Positions 7,994 through 16,292 of a DNA stretch of 64,000 nt are shown piece after piece. The DNA lies in assembly GCF_004402215.1 (NCBI RefSeq), contig NZ_SOEZ01000075.1, forward strand, positions 62,001-126,000, read 5' to 3'. The DNA comes from Cryobacterium tagatosivorans (GTDB lineage: Bacteria > Actinomycetota > Actinomycetes > Actinomycetales > Microbacteriaceae). The notes under the pieces are model-generated. The model made no database searches and was not told the DNA's origin. It worked only from the letters and a program-made list of their open reading frames with translations. Within the stretch, counting starts at the first letter, position 1. Each line of letters begins with the position of its first letter. A program made the translations under genes and the position numbers.

Positions 7994-10045
7994 ATGCACA
8001 AGATTCGAAACCTGCAGCTCGGTACCGTGGTGCGCTTGACTACTGGGAACCACACGCTCGCGGGGGTCAACGGTGGCCTCCTGAAGTTCCGCAATGTGGA
8101 CACGGGCGAATACAGCGTCACACCAATCAGCGAGATGCCGTTGATGCTGGAGGAACCGCTTGAGGCGCTCGCCGTTGAGCCTCGAGACCTTGACAAGGTC
8201 TCGGGACAGGGGCGCGCCGATGCTGAATTTCTTGCTCTTCACATTCAGGAGGTGCTCGTGGGCAGGCGCACGGATGGTTCGGAAGACGAGCCTCGCGAGG
8301 AGTACGACCCGAAGCGAACGAGCCTGTCCCAGCGGATGACTGCAAAGACCGTCGAATTGGCGTCGCTTGGGAACGGCATCTCCATGCGCACGCTCCGGCG
8401 GCGCATTGCCGACTACCGGACGTCGGGCACGGCTGGTCTTGTCGACCAGCGCAAGCTCCGCAAGCCGAAGCCTCTGGCCAAACTCGACGCCCGCGTCTTG
8501 GAGGCACTGCGCATTGTCATTGCCCGAGAGAAGAACGCCTCATCAGGGTCGGTCGAGCGCATCACAGAAAACCTGCGCGAAGAGCTCCTGAGGCGCTTCC
8601 CTGGCGAGGGCGTTGCCGTCCCGCCTCACACGAGCCTGTGGCGCTACATCAACATCCTGACCAAGGGGCAGTACACCTTCGGAAACGCCGCCAACCGCCG
8701 GTCGAAAGCCAACGCCCCAGACCGGATGTTCGAGAGCCGCCCCGCGATTATGCCCGGACACGAAGTTCAAATCGACTCATCGCCTTTCGACATCATGGTC
8801 CTCAACGGAACCGGCAAGCCGAAACGAGCAGTGCTCACCATCATGGTCGACAAGGCGACGCGGTCCATCATCGCAACTAGCGTCGTCATGAAGGCATCGA
8901 AGGGAGTCGACCACGCGCTGCTCCTGGCGAAGGCAGTCGTTCCTCGTCCCCTTCGACCGGGCGGCGAGCACTTCACCAAGTACGAACTGCCCGTGATGCC
9001 CTGGGCGAAGCTCCTCGAGCCGGAAGAGGCCGCACAGTATGAGACTGCGCAGCCGTTCATCGTTCCGCAGCGCATCATGACCGACAACGGGTCTGACTAC
9101 GTATCCACAGTCTTCCGCGCTGCCTGCGAGCAACTCGGGTTCGACATCACGGAGTCGTCAACATACACCCCCACGGACAAGGCCATCGTGGAACGGACCT
9201 TTGGCTCCATCAAGACCATGTTTGCCCAGCACCTCCCGGGTTTCACGGGGGGAACTGTCACGAACCGGGGCACCAACCCTGCAGCCGATGAGGGGCTGCT
9301 GGACATCTACACTCTCAGCGAGCTGTTCGACCGCTGGGTGACTCTCGTCTGGCAGAACCGTCCGCACGAGGGCCTGCGTGACCCTATCGAGCCGAGCATC
9401 GTGCACACGCCGAACTCGATGTACATGGCCATGTTCGAGCTGACTGGATATGTGCCCATCCCCTTGACCGCCGACGACTATATCTCCCTGATGCCGGTGA
9501 AGTACATCACCATCCAAGCCGACGGAATCACGCTCGATTACCGGCGCTACGACTCAGTACTCCTGCACCCCTACCGCCTCTTGAAATCCTCCGACGCAGC
9601 TCACAACGGTAAGTGGGCGGTGCACTATGACCCGTACAACCCGGGCGCGGTCTGGGTGATGGACCCGTTCACCGAGTTGTGGATTGAATGCTCGTGGATG
9701 AACGGAGATGCGTTCTCTAAACCGTTCTCCCGCCACATCCGAACTGAAGCGAAGCGAATCCTTGAGGACATGGGGATGACCGGTGACTCCAGCATGCTGC
9801 GGCTGACGCAAGATGTGCTCGCATCGACCAGGGCAGCCAGAACGCAGATGGACGACGAGGCCGAACGCAACAAGGTCGCCGAACAGCGGAACGAACTCAG
9901 CGGAATGCCTGCGCCGGTGCTGATGTCAGCAGCGGAAGCGACGGACGAAACGGCGTACGAGGTTCACGGCACTGCCGCGACTCCCATCGATGAGCGGGAC
10001 TTTGACATTCACGGCACCACCGGCAACAAGGCGGTGTCGAGTTGA
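7994..10045 (+). CDS. TnsB-like DDE transposase (Mu/TniA type)
   Basis: Retroviral-integrase-fold transposase that joins element ends to target DNA. The 683-aa protein has an N-terminal HTH region (about 110-210, with TLRRRIADYRTSG), then the catalytic core: Asp261 in QIDSSPF, Asp364 in MTDNGSD and Glu400 in AIVERTFG, a D-D-35-E spacing, followed by a Mu-transposase C-terminal beta-barrel region. I chose ATG 7994 rather than an upstream in-frame start because it follows GGAAGG by 7 bases and directly follows the tnsA stop. Its own stop overlaps the next start (TTGA). The intact DDE triad argues for an active enzyme. Confidence 0.93.
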   Translation: MHKIRNLQLGTVVRLTTGNHTLAGVNGGLLKFRNVDTGEYSVTPISEMPLMLEEPLEALAVEPRDLDKVSGQGRADAEFLALHIQEVLVGRRTDGSEDEPREEYDPKRTSLSQRMTAKTVELASLGNGISMRTLRRRIADYRTSGTAGLVDQRKLRKPKPLAKLDARVLEALRIVIAREKNASSGSVERITENLREELLRRFPGEGVAVPPHTSLWRYINILTKGQYTFGNAANRRSKANAPDRMFESRPAIMPGHEVQIDSSPFDIMVLNGTGKPKRAVLTIMVDKATRSIIATSVVMKASKGVDHALLLAKAVVPRPLRPGGEHFTKYELPVMPWAKLLEPEEAAQYETAQPFIVPQRIMTDNGSDYVSTVFRAACEQLGFDITESSTYTPTDKAIVERTFGSIKTMFAQHLPGFTGGTVTNRGTNPAADEGLLDIYTLSELFDRWVTLVWQNRPHEGLRDPIEPSIVHTPNSMYMAMFELTGYVPIPLTADDYISLMPVKYITIQADGITLDYRRYDSVLLHPYRLLKSSDAAHNGKWAVHYDPYNPGAVWVMDPFTELWIECSWMNGDAFSKPFSRHIRTEAKRILEDMGMTGDSSMLRLTQDVLASTRAARTQMDDEAERNKVAEQRNELSGMPAPVLMSAAEATDETAYEVHGTAATPIDERDFDIHGTTGNKAVSS

Positions 10046-11133
10046 AGCTCTTCTCTGACGACGACATTCTGCAGCTTGACACGGTTGACGGTCTTCTTGA
10101 ATACCTGCGTCATCCAGCGGTTCGACCGACCATGCCCACGATGGAAGCCTATGTGGCCATGTCGGAAGAGGAACGGATGGGCATTGACGACCTCCGCCTT
10201 GACTATCTCGGGAGCGACGTGGTGATTTCAACTCCGCAGGTACTGGCCATCGAGGAAATGGTCCTGTTTGCCCTCCGGTACAACCGAAAGCGGCACGTCG
10301 GCCGTGTCGGCACCATGATTTCAGGGCGACCGACAATGGGGAAGACAACTGCCGCGATTGGCGCCATGCGTGCCGTGTTCGACAAGTATGAGAAGGAAGT
10401 CCCAGACTGGGAAAAGCGCAATCACATCCCGGTTGTGTGCATTGACGTTCCTGCCGGCACGACACCGAAAGCCTTGATGTCTCGCTTTGCGAGGTTTCTG
10501 GGGCTGCCGGTCGGCACCCGAGACTCGAAGGAGGACATCGAGTACCTCGTCGTACGTCACCTCAACGCGGCGCGGACCAGGCTCGTTGTCGTTGACGAAT
10601 TGCAGAACCTCAGCGGCAAGAATCTCGCGAGTGTAGGAAGCGCTAGCATGCTGAAGGACCTCACGAACAGCGTGCATGCGACGTTTCTCTACACCGGATT
10701 CAATATCCACGAAGGCGACATGATGTCCGGTATTTGTGGCCAGCAAATCGCGGGCCGCGCATCCCACGCCGTGCTGCAGCCCTACACCGTCGGAAATCCG
10801 GAAGAACGGAAAGCATGGCGGTCCATCGTGGCCTCGTTCGAGAACGAATTGCTGCTCTACAGCCACAAACCCGGCGACCTCGCCATTCCGGAAGCAGATT
10901 ACCTGTTCGACCGGACACAGGGAAATATCAACTCGCTCGCGCGGCTCCTTATGGGCGGAGCGCAGGACATCCTCTTCGAGAGTCCCGGACCCCGGGCAGA
11001 GAAGTTGACCATTGAACGACTCGACCGAATCGAGCTGGACATCACCGCGACCCAGCAGTCAGAGGGATTGAAAGAAATCGAGCGCGCGAAGAAGAAGCAG
11101 CCCAATGCGAAGAAGGTGCCGCGTGCTGCATGA
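10042..11133 (+). CDS. TnsC/TniB-like AAA+ ATPase
   Basis: ATPase that in Tn7-like systems assembles on target DNA and relays the target choice of TniQ proteins to the transposase. The 363-aa product has a Walker A motif GRPTMGKTT (about residues 95-103), a Walker B LVVVDE followed by LQNLSGKN (about 180-192), the signature of TniB/TnsC proteins, and a basic C-terminus (ERAKKKQPNAKK). The start is TTG at 10042, overlapping the TnsB stop, preceded by GGCGG. The length is close to that of prototype TniB-type proteins and shorter than Tn7 TnsC, so the regions that TnsC uses to bind TnsA and TnsD may be reduced. Confidence 0.92.
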   Translation: MKLFSDDDILQLDTVDGLLEYLRHPAVRPTMPTMEAYVAMSEEERMGIDDLRLDYLGSDVVISTPQVLAIEEMVLFALRYNRKRHVGRVGTMISGRPTMGKTTAAIGAMRAVFDKYEKEVPDWEKRNHIPVVCIDVPAGTTPKALMSRFARFLGLPVGTRDSKEDIEYLVVRHLNAARTRLVVVDELQNLSGKNLASVGSASMLKDLTNSVHATFLYTGFNIHEGDMMSGICGQQIAGRASHAVLQPYTVGNPEERKAWRSIVASFENELLLYSHKPGDLAIPEADYLFDRTQGNINSLARLLMGGAQDILFESPGPRAEKLTIERLDRIELDITATQQSEGLKEIERAKKKQPNAKKVPRAA

Positions 11134-13231
11134 CCTCAAGCGCCCACTGCCCATCCGAGCGCGTCCACTCCACAGGGAGACGGCGGCTAGCCATCTTGCG
11201 CGGCTGGTTGAGTCGAATTTCCTGACCGAGGACAAGGCCGCGCTGCTCGTGAGTGCCGTCGCCCACAACAACCCGGGGCTGTCGAGCTGCGAGGCGGTTG
11301 AACGCACCGCCGAGTGGAAGGGGGGACTGGACGAAGGGTTCTTCGAGCGCCACCGGACTGCCGTCCCATTGCATTCTGATGGCGCCACGTGCGAACGCTG
11401 CTTCACCGGGATCTCTGACCAGTACATGTGCCGGCTGTGTGCTGTGGGTGCAAGTGTTCAGCTGCACCCGCACCTCGACGGCAACGTATGCCTTCGTCAC
11501 CACCTGTGGGTGGGACCAGGAACGGCGCCCGACGCCCAGTACCAGGTCGGTTCGGATGCCGTCGAAGCGGACGTCCTCTTTCGGAAACTCGTCCGGAAAG
11601 GTCGAATTGACGCCCCACTGCTCGCCGCAGTGACGGAGGCATTCGTGCTTCGCCGCGTGCGAGAGGGGAGCGCACTCGAGCTGGACGGCGCTGAGTACAG
11701 ACTCCTCGTCCACGTGGCACGAGAGGTCACATCAAGAACCTTTATCGAGCGATTCTTCGCACCCGACCAGGCTTCCGCTCAGGCTCGAGCGACCCTCAAC
11801 GCAGTTGTCAGCAGCATTGTCCACGAGGGCGCAGGCTGGGTGGTGGATTACCTGTGGAGCTACCTGCGTCCGATGATGCTCCGCGCGAGGGGTCGCGCCG
11901 AGACGGCCAGCGGCAACAGCGCATCCGCAATCCAGCACGACATCCGCACTAAGCATCCGGTCGGCGCCTCCGCGACGGCCTCACGAACGAGCGCCGAGCC
12001 CGTCGGGTACTACGCCGCACTCTTCGAACACACAGAACGAACCGACCACACAGGCCGCACGGCAACGTCAGGGAGCGACATCCCTGGATTCACGTGCGAC
12101 CGAGGGCATCTTCACCCGGCAGGCACGGCTAGCGCGAGTAGCGGGGTGACCAGCTGTCCATATCGGCATGAAGGGGTGCAGCTGCGCACGGTCCTCGCGG
12201 AACTCGGCTGGGACATGGCCGGGAACCGCCGCGTGGACATGAGCAAACTTACGCTCGGGAGCCCGCTGAAGGCCACCTGGCGGTGTGCGTTTGGGCACAG
12301 GTTCGGGCAATCGGTGAACAACAGGGTCAAAGGCCGAGGCTGCCAGGTGTGCGCCGGACACGTGGTCGAATGGGGGAAGACCGGACTGCTCCTGACCGAC
12401 ACCGCCCTGTCGTTCGAATGGCACCATGAGCGGAACGGGACTCTTACCCCCGGGCGTGTTCTGGCCGGCTCGGGAACCTCGATTTGGTGGCTGTGCGTCA
12501 ACGAGCATGCGTACCCGGCAACCCTGGATAACCGCGCCTCCGGCAAGGCGTGCCCAGTGTGCGCGAACCTGAAAATCGAGGTCGGCACGAACGACCTGGA
12601 AACCACACATCCGCGTGTCGCTGCAACCTGGCATCCGACGATGAACGGGGACAAGACGCCGCAGCATGTCGTGGCAGGGAACGGTCGAACCAAGTTCTGG
12701 TGGCTTTGCGATGAAGGTCACCCGTACGACGCACTCATCACTAATCGTGTGGCGGGGAAGGGCTGCCGATACTGCGCGAATCTGGAGCCGCTCCTCGGCT
12801 TCAACACGCTGGCTGACATTGACCCTGGGCTGTCGGAAGAATGGCACCCCACCAAGAACGGAACACGCACGCCCAGCACCGAGCTTGCAGGCAGCGGGAA
12901 GAAGGCGTGGTGGCTCTGCAACAACAAGCACGACTTCGAACAGGTCATTGTCAAACGCCGGGCCGGCCAGAGCTGCCCATACTGCGCAAACAGGAAAGTG
13001 TGGCCTGGGTTCAACGACGTTGCCATCCGCTACCCGCTGCTCATGCTGGATTGGGACTGGGCGACGAACGATGTCGAACCTTCCGAAGTCCTGCCCGGGA
13101 ACACCAAACGCCACTGGCAGTGCAGGCACGGACACAAACAGCACCAGCCAGTCCCGAACCGCGTGAAGACCGGGGGGTGCACCAAATGCCCGCTGGCGGA
13201 ACGGGCCGCGGCGGTCGACGGCAATGCCTGA
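11123..13231 (+). CDS. TniQ-like protein fused to treble-clef zinc ribbons
   Basis: Putative target-site selector of the transposition module. The N-terminus (LPIRARPLHRETAASHLARL) matches the TniQ opening, followed by a TniQ-type zinc finger: CERCF, CRLC and CLRHH (about residues 88-125). The C-terminal half (about 340-700) has at least five treble-clef repeats of the DUF4379 kind, each with a W-(x)-C-x(3)-GH or similar and a closing C-x2-C: WRCAFGH/CQVC, WWLCVNEH/CPVC, WWLCDEGH/CRYC, WWLCNNKH/CPYC and WQCRHGH/CTKC, plus a degenerate unit near FTCDRGH. GTG 11123 is chosen because AAGAAGG lies 6 bases before it; ATG 11105 is an alternative. It overlaps the TnsC gene by 11 bases. Confidence 0.85.
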   Translation: MLHDLKRPLPIRARPLHRETAASHLARLVESNFLTEDKAALLVSAVAHNNPGLSSCEAVERTAEWKGGLDEGFFERHRTAVPLHSDGATCERCFTGISDQYMCRLCAVGASVQLHPHLDGNVCLRHHLWVGPGTAPDAQYQVGSDAVEADVLFRKLVRKGRIDAPLLAAVTEAFVLRRVREGSALELDGAEYRLLVHVAREVTSRTFIERFFAPDQASAQARATLNAVVSSIVHEGAGWVVDYLWSYLRPMMLRARGRAETASGNSASAIQHDIRTKHPVGASATASRTSAEPVGYYAALFEHTERTDHTGRTATSGSDIPGFTCDRGHLHPAGTASASSGVTSCPYRHEGVQLRTVLAELGWDMAGNRRVDMSKLTLGSPLKATWRCAFGHRFGQSVNNRVKGRGCQVCAGHVVEWGKTGLLLTDTALSFEWHHERNGTLTPGRVLAGSGTSIWWLCVNEHAYPATLDNRASGKACPVCANLKIEVGTNDLETTHPRVAATWHPTMNGDKTPQHVVAGNGRTKFWWLCDEGHPYDALITNRVAGKGCRYCANLEPLLGFNTLADIDPGLSEEWHPTKNGTRTPSTELAGSGKKAWWLCNNKHDFEQVIVKRRAGQSCPYCANRKVWPGFNDVAIRYPLLMLDWDWATNDVEPSEVLPGNTKRHWQCRHGHKQHQPVPNRVKTGGCTKCPLAERAAAVDGNA

Positions 13232-13319
13232 AGCGCACTCCTGCGGACGCACCGCCAGTGGAGTGCGGTGCATGTCGGTGGCAGGCGGTTCACTGGAGTC
13301 TGATCGCGAGGAGCTTCCC

Positions 13320-13736
13320 ATGCACGAAACCCGAATTGCAGTAGACCTCCGGCTGGACATCAGCGTCCCTGGGTTCGTCGGTTACGAGACGCACCAACTC
13401 CCCGTCGCCACACTGGTTCTCGCTGTCATCGTGGACACAGAAATCGATCCGCGACCACACCTGCGCCTGCTGCTGACCGCTTACCAGGTGGGTTGGAATC
13501 TGGCTGCTCAGCATGTCGCGAACCCTGGGGGGACACGCCATGCCGAGCGTGTCGTGGCTCCGATCGGACTGCCGGAGTTGATCCGGGCCGCTTACACGGA
13601 TGCTTTCTATGTTGGCTACGGTGACCGCCAGCAGTTCGCTGATTCTGAATCGCAGGCCGCCGGGCCCTGGGATCCTTTCGTTTTCACAGCCACCGAGCAG
13701 GATGCTGTGGATGCCGTCGTGCGGTACCTCCGCTGA
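13320..13736 (+). CDS. Hypothetical protein, 138 aa
   Basis: Not recognised. The ATG at 13320 is preceded by GAGGAG at 6 bases, a good ribosome-binding site; upstream in-frame starts overlap the TniQ-like gene. The product starts MHETRIAVDLRLDIS, is acidic, has no signal peptide or membrane segment, and mixes short hydrophobic strands with helices, as a small soluble protein would. A strong hairpin follows 40 bases after its stop, so it is probably a single unit or the end of the transposition operon 88 bases upstream. Confidence 0.6.
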   Translation: MHETRIAVDLRLDISVPGFVGYETHQLPVATLVLAVIVDTEIDPRPHLRLLLTAYQVGWNLAAQHVANPGGTRHAERVVAPIGLPELIRAAYTDAFYVGYGDRQQFADSESQAAGPWDPFVFTATEQDAVDAVVRYLR

Positions 13737-13775
13737 TGTCGAACGATTCATGCCCGGATGCCCGCCGGCAGCGAT

Positions 13776-13819
13776 GAGGGTCGGCCTCGGCCGCCTCGAC
13801 GCGACCGAGGCCGACCCTC
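13776..13819. terminator. Strong hairpin, probable terminator
   Basis: A 15-base perfect stem, GAGGGTCGGCCTCGG (13776-13790) and its complement (13805-13819), around a 14-base loop. It lies between the rightward 138-aa gene and a leftward 55-aa gene, so it can end transcription from both sides. No T-run follows, as is common in high-GC actinobacteria. Confidence 0.75.
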
Positions 13820-13884
13820 GATCGTGCTGGCTGATTCGCCCGGCAGTTCGTTTCTCTCTGGAGGTGCGACGCGTCGCCGGGTTG

Positions 13885-14052
13885 TCAGGACCTGAAGTGG
13901 ATTCGCACGTCCGTGGCCTGCTCGTCGGTCAGCAACCAGCGCGACACGTGCGGCGGGAGCGTTCCATATTTCTCGCGAAGATAATCACGGATCCGTTTCT
14001 GGGTCACTTGGAGATCGCGCGACAGGTCCGCTGGGGTCACAGGCTCGCTCAT
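13885..14052 (-). CDS. Small 55-aa putative DNA-binding protein
   Basis: Start ATG 14052, stop TGA 13885-13887. The product begins MSEPVTPADLSRDLQ and contains VTQKRIRDYLREKYG, a compact helix-turn-helix-like segment, then RWLLTDEQATDVR near the end. The arrangement (ADL-x-R-L-x-V-x-x-K-x-I-R-D-Y-L, ending with TDEQ) recalls short actinobacterial and phage DNA-binding proteins; I cannot name the family. Codon use is normal for the region (third-position G/C). It is convergent with the 138-aa gene and lies downstream of the MbcA-like antitoxin gene in the same direction. Confidence 0.6.
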   Translation of the reverse strand: MSEPVTPADLSRDLQVTQKRIRDYLREKYGTLPPHVSRWLLTDEQATDVRIHFRS

Positions 14053-14261
14053 GTGAACAGAGTAGTTCCTCCCGAGCGCGCCGCAGCATTCTTAAGGATC
14101 GCGCGGGAACGGCCATGCGCTGAATCCGTTCAGCAGGCTTTCGCCCGCGCCGTCGTGCGTCAGCGCAGGTCGCGTGCCGGGTCTTTGAGGCGGGTGTCGT
14201 TCGCCGATAACGTCCCATTACGTCAAGACCGGCGACCGTGGCCGGAAAGCCGCGGGACAGC

Positions 14262-14738
14262 TCACCAGACGGCCTCGAATGCGGTCCTGGCCGCGGCCAG
14301 GACCGCGTCCGGGTCGTCCCGAAGGTGGTCGACCGGCCGGGCCTCGTCCTCGAAGGACGTGGACGGGGACTGCATCCACAGGATCAGACTCTCCTCATCC
14401 CACTGGTTCGCGTGCGCCAGCTCGATCAGCCGGGCGATGACCGGCAGGACGGTCCCCCTGTCGCGGTCGAACTGAAAACCGGGAAAGAGGTATCCGCGGC
14501 CCCGGAGGACGCCGACGATCTCATTGGCGGCTTGCTTGGACGAGACGTACTTCCCGTTCGACGGGTCAGTGCCGAGGATCGCAGCGACCTCGCTGCTCGT
14601 CAGCAGGCCAAACTCGGCCTTCACCTGGCGCCACACGGCGGCAGTCGCTTGCAGGCTCCGGGCGAGCTGCGGCGAGGGGGTCGTCTCGACGGGCGCCGAG
14701 GAATCGCTCTCATCCAAGGGGTGCGTTGGCTTGCCCAT
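14262..14738 (-). CDS. MbcA/ParS/Xre-type antitoxin-like protein
   Basis: The 158-aa protein ends with the toxin-binding domain of MbcA/ParS antitoxins (DUF2384): ILWMQSPSTSFEDEARPV then DHLRDDPDAVLAAARTAF (about residues 120-156). A middle segment LTSSEVAAILGTDPSNGKYV is HTH-like. Family members usually neutralise a RES-domain ADP-ribosyl-type toxin encoded next door; no such gene is visible here, so this is an orphan antitoxin or a chromosomal regulator. A decayed copy of the same gene lies at about 17306-17670. ATG 14738 is preceded by GGAGGCAACCC, a good ribosome-binding site. Confidence 0.8.
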   Translation of the reverse strand: MGKPTHPLDESDSSAPVETTPSPQLARSLQATAAVWRQVKAEFGLLTSSEVAAILGTDPSNGKYVSSKQAANEIVGVLRGRGYLFPGFQFDRDRGTVLPVIARLIELAHANQWDEESLILWMQSPSTSFEDEARPVDHLRDDPDAVLAAARTAFEAVW

Positions 14739-14910
14739 GGGTTGCCTCCTGACCTCGCGGATTAGGAATCAGGGTAACGTGCCCGCTGCCCTTCAGTCGA
14801 GCCTCCGATTGACGCTCCAGGCTCGCGGTCGATGGATGTCGGAGGGTGGCTTCACGCTTGGTCGTACAGCCGGCTTCATTCGGGCACCGTCGCAAGCGAT
14901 TGGAACGACC

Positions 14911-15162
14911 ATGAACCCCACGACCCATCACGTGAGTGTGCACTTCCGCTGCCGAGCGGGGCACACCCACCCGCTTTGCCTCCCGCTCCGCCGTGAGATG
15001 CCACCGGAGCTGCGGTGCTCCGAAGATCAGGGTTCCGGACTTGGCGGGGGAGGCGGGAGCGGTTGCGCGGTGCCAGCGGACCTCCAGCATCGAGTTGAAC
15101 AGGAACTCCGTGATGCTTTCCAGGAAAGCAAGCGGCGAGGCTTCGTCCTCATCGCGGAATAG
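14911..15162 (+). CDS. Small RbpA-like zinc-ribbon protein
   Basis: An 83-aa product starting MNPTTHHVSVHFRCRAGH. The pattern FRCRAGHTHPLCLPL, then EMPPELRC and GSGC, resembles the zinc-ribbon core of the RNA-polymerase-binding protein RbpA (C-x3-H ... P-x(n)-W/L-x-C), though the usual Trp is replaced. The C-terminal helix (VEQELRDAFQESKRRGF) is charged. The frame is open further upstream, but the homologous part begins at ATG 14911. Related small actinobacterial proteins exist, but I cannot assign a function; binding to RNA polymerase is speculation based on the ribbon. Confidence 0.55.
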   Translation: MNPTTHHVSVHFRCRAGHTHPLCLPLRREMPPELRCSEDQGSGLGGGGGSGCAVPADLQHRVEQELRDAFQESKRRGFVLIAE

Positions 15163-15714
15163 ACCAGCCGGCGTCGCGACGAGTGCCGATGCGCCACGCC
15201 AGTCAGCGTCGCTTCCGACTTGGGTGTTGACGTCTGACGTCAGGCCCACACGAGCATGACCGAACGAGAGCGAGGGTCGTCAGAAGCGCTCGGGGTGCAA
15301 AACCAGTCGAGACCGAGCCCTCCGGATCTGTCAATCTCTCACCGAGGCCCGATGTGCAGAAGCCGTATAATATACGGCGACGTTATAGATTCGCAGCAGT
15401 GTGATCGGACCTCAGGAGCGATCACCTTCCGCCCAGGAATGTGGCCCTACCCCAGGCTCCGGGGCCGCGCTGATCCTGGAATATGAGTCGCTGGGCGGAA
15501 TCGAGACCTTGCGGCTACGCCGAACGGCATGCCCTTGCGGACGCTCGAGACGAAGTCGACGGGCAAACGGGGCTGTCAGCGAGCTCGCCATTCGCGTTCG
15601 AATTCGAGCTGGCTGCGGACAGAGCCGCCCAGTGTCGCCCCAGAAGTGATCGACCGACCGGTCCGCTCAGGAACGTCACTGCTCAGTGTCCGAGGTCCGC
15701 GATAACGTGACGAA
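15163..15714. other. Gene-poor relic stretch
   Basis: About 550 bases without a convincing gene. It holds a perfect palindrome at 15362-15378 and, further on, a stretch around 15510-15550 (CCTTGCGG ... CCCTTGCGGACG) that is also found at about 17222-17246, so both places probably descend from one ancestral locus whose coding part has decayed. Confidence 0.5.
15362..15378. promoter_or_regulatory. Perfect palindrome, operator/promoter-like
   Basis: GCCGTATAATATACGGC is palindromic over 8+8 bases around a central A and contains a TATAAT-like -10 box. It is AT-rich in a GC-rich setting and is followed by GACGTTATAGATTCG. A diverged copy occurs at about 17149-17181. A repressor-operator overlapping a promoter, as in toxin-antitoxin autoregulation, is the simplest reading. 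Confidence 0.5.
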
Positions 15715-16164
15715 ATGACACGCATCGTCCGCCACTCTCCACGATTCATCCTCGCCGGTTCGGGGGACGCGTGCGCCGCTTGGGCAAGCCGCGCGCACCT
15801 GGATCTCAAGGACTGGGCGCAGATTGAGCCCGTCGGCCTTGGCCCCGCAGTTCGCGTTTACGAGATGCGCGACGACGCCGACGCGCTGGCGGAAGGGTTG
15901 GCCGCGAATCGAAGGGGGCGGGTCACGGCAGTCATCGAGGTTTACGAAGATGACACTGACCTCGCGCACCGTGTTGAGGTGCCGGATGAGCTTGGCTTCG
16001 ATGCCCAGGTGGATTGGTTTCTAGCCCAGATGCTCGGTCGTGAAGCCGCCGACACTCGGGTGACTCGATCCGAGGGCAAGACGACCGACGGGCTCCGCTT
16101 CTGGAGCGGCATGATCGGCCGGCATATGTACACGGCCACGCAGACTCACGCCGCTGACCGGTAG
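15715..16164 (+). CDS. Hypothetical protein, 149 aa
   Basis: Not recognised. The product starts MTRIVRHSPRFILAG and contains an acidic central part (VYEMRDDADALAEGLAANRR, VIEVYEDDTDLAHRVEV). No signal peptide, membrane segment or metal motif is seen. The reading frame has normal third-position G/C bias along its length, which supports coding, but the ribosome-binding site is weak (GTGACGA). It lies in the relic zone beside a frameshifted gene. Confidence 0.5.
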   Translation: MTRIVRHSPRFILAGSGDACAAWASRAHLDLKDWAQIEPVGLGPAVRVYEMRDDADALAEGLAANRRGRVTAVIEVYEDDTDLAHRVEVPDELGFDAQVDWFLAQMLGREAADTRVTRSEGKTTDGLRFWSGMIGRHMYTATQTHAADR

Positions 16165-16292
16165 GTGGCGAGGACCACACGCAGGGCCAGCTGCCACAGA
16201 GCGCACGTGGAGTGATGCGGTCCTCGGTGTCTGTCAGGGACGAGACTGGAGTCCACTGACAACTCGCCTCACGTCCTCGAGCGGAGCCAATC

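Larger units (their letters stand above)
7234..13231 (+). mobile_element. Tn7-like transposition module (TnsA-TnsB-TnsC-TniQ)
   Basis: Four rightward genes separated by 1 base or overlapping encode the endonuclease, DDE transposase, AAA+ regulator and TniQ-like target factor that define Tn7-like elements. All frames are intact with catalytic motifs present. I could not identify TnsB-binding repeats, TGT..ACA ends or a target duplication, so the boundaries given are those of the genes, not of the element. The flanking restriction operon (133-6475) and the OLD/relic region (13.3-20.9 kb) are possible cargo. No cas gene, TnsD or TnsE is present in the window. Confidence 0.85.

Noticed and set aside
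7234..13231. CRISPR-associated transposon
   Set aside because: No Cascade, Cas12k or repeat array is visible in the window.
13776..13819. Member of the long-arm repeat family
   Set aside because: Its stem is perfect and GC-rich with no shared core; position between convergent genes fits a plain terminator.
14524..15162. Longer protein (212 residues) including the zinc-ribbon part
   Set aside because: Its first 129 residues run antisense to the antitoxin gene and have no supporting pattern; only the part from 14911 resembles a real protein.
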